Source: Planctomycetota bacterium
Lineage (GTDB): Bacteria > Planctomycetota > Phycisphaerae > Sedimentisphaerales > SG8-4
Assembly: GCA_030607345.1 (NCBI GenBank)
Contig: JAUWKC010000069.1
Span: 1-7,805 of the forward strand
Reading direction: 5' to 3'
DNA: 7,805 nt
Below, one piece after another: positions 5,790 through 7,805 of this stretch. Within the stretch, counting starts at the first letter, position 1, and the number at the start of each line of letters is the position of its first letter. A program made the translations under genes and the position numbers. The notes beneath the pieces were generated by a model, which searched no databases, was not told the DNA's origin, and saw only the letters and a list, made by a program, of their open reading frames with translations.

Positions 5790-7556
5790 GTGGGAAAGTT
5801 AGAAGCAGCAAAAAGCATGCCTCCTATTGAGCAAATGGAGGGAAGAACGCTTGGCAGAGTGCTCATTAAGATGGGTGTCCTGTCGAGAGAAAAAGTCCAT
5901 GAATGCCTTAGAATCCAGAGACAGCAGCGAGGCGATGTGCAGATAGGGCAGATATTCCTGGACCGGGGACTCGTTGATGAAAAGCAACTGCGTCTGGCTT
6001 TGGCCGGGCAGCGTGGGATGGAATACATCGACGTGAGCGGAATCGAAGTAGCTGCGGGAGTAATCGAGAAGGTCCCGGCGCAAATGGCGAGGACCTACCA
6101 CATTGTCCCTGTTGAGTATAGTGAAAGTGAGAACAAACTGACTGTTGTGCTTGATAATCCGGACAACTTCAGGGCAACCGACGACCTGAGCACGCTGATG
6201 GGCTTTAGAGTTGAGGCAAAGATAACGGATACCGAAGCTTTGGAAAAGGCTTTGAGCAAATACTACGAATCGCGCCAGGACGAGAGCATTAACGAGCTTA
6301 TAAGCGAGATACAAGGCGACAATTTCCTGGCAGAATTCGCAGGCAGAAATGAGAGTATCGACCTGGATGAATTAAAAGAGCTGTCCGAGTCGAATCCCAT
6401 CAAGAAACTGCTGAATCTTGTGCTGTTACAGGCAATTCGCGACAAGGCCTCCGACATCCATTTTGAACCGTTTGAGAATGAATACAAAATGCGTTACCGA
6501 ATCGACGGCGTGCTGTACGAGATGGTGCCGCCGCCGAAACATATAGCCACAGCTCTTAGTTCGCGTATAAAGGTTATGGCAAACCTGGACATTGCCGAGA
6601 GGCGAATGCCACAGGACGGCAGAATATCGCTGACCGTCCAGGGCAACCCCGTTGACCTGCGTGTCAGCGTTCTGCCGACAATGTTTGGCGAAAGTGTGGT
6701 GCTTCGTGTTCTCGACAGAAGCCAGGTCAGCCTGGACCTGGAAAAAGTAGGTCTGCGGCAGAGTCAGCTCAAACTCGTTCGACGGCTCATAAATAAGCCC
6801 AACGGCATTTTGATTGTTACAGGTCCGACCGGGTCCGGCAAAACTACCACGCTGTATGCAGCTATGAGAGAGCTCAACAGCGTGGAAAGAAAACTAATCA
6901 CCACCGAAGACCCGGTTGAATACGATATTGACGGCATCGTCCAGGTTCAAATGAAAGCGGATATCGGGCTGACTTTCGGCAGGTGTCTTCGTTCTATTCT
7001 TCGTCAAGACCCGGACATCATATTGGTTGGTGAAGTCCGCGACCTCGAAACTGCCGAGATTGCCGCTCAGGCGTCTCTGACGGGCCATTTGGTCTTCACA
7101 ACTCTCCACACAAACGATGCTCCCAGTTCGATAGCCAGACTTTTGGACCTCGGTGTCGAGCCGTTTCTGTTGACCGCTACTCTTGAAGGCATTGTCGCCC
7201 AAAGGCTGGTCAGGAAAATATGTGAGAAGTGCAAAACGCCTTTTGACCCAACGGAGCTGCAGCTAATGGAACTCGGACTTACCCCGGATGACGTCAAGGG
7301 CAAGCAGTTCTTCTATGGCCGGGGTTGTAAAAAGTGCAACAAGACAGGCTATAGGGGCAGAATAGCTCTTTTTGAGGTTATGACGTTCAACGACGAGGTG
7401 CGGGACTTGATTATGAATCAGGCCTCGACAGGTCTTCTGCGGGCTGCGGCACAAAAAGGCGGCATGTCCCTGTTGCGTGAAAGCGGCCTTGCTACGATTT
7501 ACGACGGTGTCACCACTATCGACGAGGTGATAAAGGAAACTACTTCAGAAGGCTAA
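5790..7556 (+). CDS. PilB/GspE-type type IV pilus/secretion assembly ATPase, second paralogue
   Basis: This 588-residue protein is a second complete assembly ATPase with the same domain order as the one at 2627. Its N-terminal MshEN-like region has 24-residue motifs at 20-43 and 51-74, separated by seven residues, followed by the rest of the T2SSE_N domain and an acidic linker (about 160-205). The middle domain has ASDIHFEP (220-227). The core has Walker A GPTGSGKTT (345-353, K351), Asp box TEDPVEY (372-378), canonical RQDPDIILVGEVRD with Walker B Glu E415, and His box GHLVFTTLHT (432-441). Zinc-type CxxC pairs are at 478/481 and 513/516. All core residues are canonical, so it is the more conventional of the two motors. 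The start is uncertain: GTG 5790 has a weak AAGG (5777-5780), while ATG 5817 and ATG 5835 lack a clear site; a better AGGAG at 5764-5768 has no suitable start codon near it. It is followed 41 bases later by pilC/gspF, its expected membrane partner. Confidence 0.93.
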   Translation: MGKLEAAKSMPPIEQMEGRTLGRVLIKMGVLSREKVHECLRIQRQQRGDVQIGQIFLDRGLVDEKQLRLALAGQRGMEYIDVSGIEVAAGVIEKVPAQMARTYHIVPVEYSESENKLTVVLDNPDNFRATDDLSTLMGFRVEAKITDTEALEKALSKYYESRQDESINELISEIQGDNFLAEFAGRNESIDLDELKELSESNPIKKLLNLVLLQAIRDKASDIHFEPFENEYKMRYRIDGVLYEMVPPPKHIATALSSRIKVMANLDIAERRMPQDGRISLTVQGNPVDLRVSVLPTMFGESVVLRVLDRSQVSLDLEKVGLRQSQLKLVRRLINKPNGILIVTGPTGSGKTTTLYAAMRELNSVERKLITTEDPVEYDIDGIVQVQMKADIGLTFGRCLRSILRQDPDIILVGEVRDLETAEIAAQASLTGHLVFTTLHTNDAPSSIARLLDLGVEPFLLTATLEGIVAQRLVRKICEKCKTPFDPTELQLMELGLTPDDVKGKQFFYGRGCKKCNKTGYRGRIALFEVMTFNDEVRDLIMNQASTGLLRAAAQKGGMSLLRESGLATIYDGVTTIDEVIKETTSEG

Positions 7557-7562
7557 GATACA

Positions 7563-7578
7563 CCGGCTTTATCGCCGG
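7563..7578 (+). repeat. small hairpin just ahead of the pilC/gspF ribosome binding site
   Basis: CCGGC (7563-7567) pairs with GCCGG (7574-7578) around a 6-base loop, starting six bases after the stop of the preceding gene and ending five bases before AGGAGGT. The stem is all G-C. It may set the relative translation or stability of the two parts of the message, but it is short enough to be chance. Confidence 0.3.
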
Positions 7579-7583
7579 CCATC

Positions 7584-7590
7584 AGGAGGT
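7584..7590 (+). promoter_or_regulatory. perfect ribosome binding site of pilC/gspF
   Basis: AGGAGGT lies seven bases upstream of ATG 7598. It is the strongest ribosome binding site in the window and fixes the start of the last gene. Confidence 0.85.
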
Positions 7591-7597
7591 ATTTGAA

Positions 7598-7805
7598 ATG
7601 CCTGTTTTTCAGTATGAAGCGCTGAACTCTCAGGGCAGCGAAGTAAAGGACAGAATTGACGCTCTAAGCGAGAAAGAAGCGATAAGCAAGATACGCAACC
7701 TTGGTTTGTTCCCCACCAAGGTGCGTGCTCGCGGTGCGGCAAAGAAATCTGCTGCAAAGACTGCAGCGGCGACCCGACCGCGGCGTGGCGCCGGCGGCAA
7801 AGTCA
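7598..7805 (+). CDS. N-terminus of PilC/GspF-type inner-membrane platform protein (3' partial)
   Basis: Sixty-nine codons are visible before the window ends. The opening MPVFQYEALNSQG followed by EVKDRIDALSEKEAISKIR and a GLFPTKV segment is the conserved N-terminal start of the T2SS F / PilC family. These polytopic inner-membrane proteins sit at the base of type IV pili and type II secretion systems and contact the PilB/GspE and PilT motors. Residues 43-68 are an Arg/Lys/Ala-rich linker, expected to precede the first cytoplasmic T2SF domain; the linker is unusually basic and low in complexity. The membrane segments lie outside the window. Position directly behind a PilB-type gene supports the assignment. 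PilC and GspF cannot be told apart from this fragment. Confidence 0.85.
   Translation, partial: MPVFQYEALNSQGSEVKDRIDALSEKEAISKIRNLGLFPTKVRARGAAKKSAAKTAAATRPRRGAGGKV

Noticed and set aside
5318..6028. 236-codon minus-strand open frame crossing the pilT-pilB intergenic region
   Set aside because: It overlaps the 3' end of pilT and the 5' end of the second pilB-like gene in antisense. It shows no recognisable domain and is best explained as a shadow of both genes joined through the gap.
1..7805. mobile element, phage, toxin-antitoxin or defence system
   Set aside because: No transposase, integrase, terminal repeats, CRISPR repeats or defence motifs were seen; all genes fit ordinary metabolic and pilus functions.

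Overview
The window reads as one bacterial chromosome segment with every recognisable gene on the + strand. From left to right it holds the last 47 codons of an unrecognised gene, a zinc-dependent sorbitol/threonine-type dehydrogenase, a full-length two-domain CinA, a PilB/GspE-type pilus assembly ATPase, a PilT-type retraction ATPase, a second complete PilB/GspE-type ATPase, and the first 69 codons of a PilC/GspF-type inner-membrane platform protein. No tRNA, rRNA, insertion sequence, CRISPR array or phage gene was seen. The mix of moderate GC content, a full type IV pilus motor set and PilB proteins with an N-terminal MshEN-like domain fits a Gram-negative, possibly planctomycete (Phycisphaerae-like) organism. 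That placement rests on the general look of the proteins and is an inference.

Bases 1-2565 form a metabolic block. The dehydrogenase and cinA overlap by 4 bases (ATGA), so they are probably co-transcribed and translationally coupled. The 140-base gap before the dehydrogenase carries several inverted repeats that can pair in more than one way, plus a weak promoter candidate. CinA joins a MoaB-like nucleotide-processing domain to a PncC-like NMN deamidase domain, so it may serve pyridine nucleotide salvage beside an NAD-type dehydrogenase.

Bases 2562-7805 form the pilus/secretion motor block. It starts with the best promoter in the window, TTGACT - 17 bases - TATAAT with an extended -10, whose -35 box overlaps the cinA stop codon. 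The first PilB-like gene and pilT follow almost without a gap. A 256-base intergenic region comes next. Its first half is rich in hairpins and its second half carries another TATAAT promoter. Then come the second PilB-like gene and pilC/gspF, which has a perfect AGGAGGT ribosome binding site. The likely scheme is two hexameric extension ATPases and one retraction ATPase acting on a PilC/GspF platform in a type IV pilus or related type II secretion machine; pilins, secretin and other parts are not in the window.

The main points of interest are: (1) two diverged PilB paralogues flanking pilT, the first with an altered Walker B region; (2) MshEN-type c-di-GMP motifs that keep their 24-residue register in both paralogues but have lost several signature residues; (3) the structured 5534-5670 intergenic region; and (4) the competing inverted repeats at 127-214.
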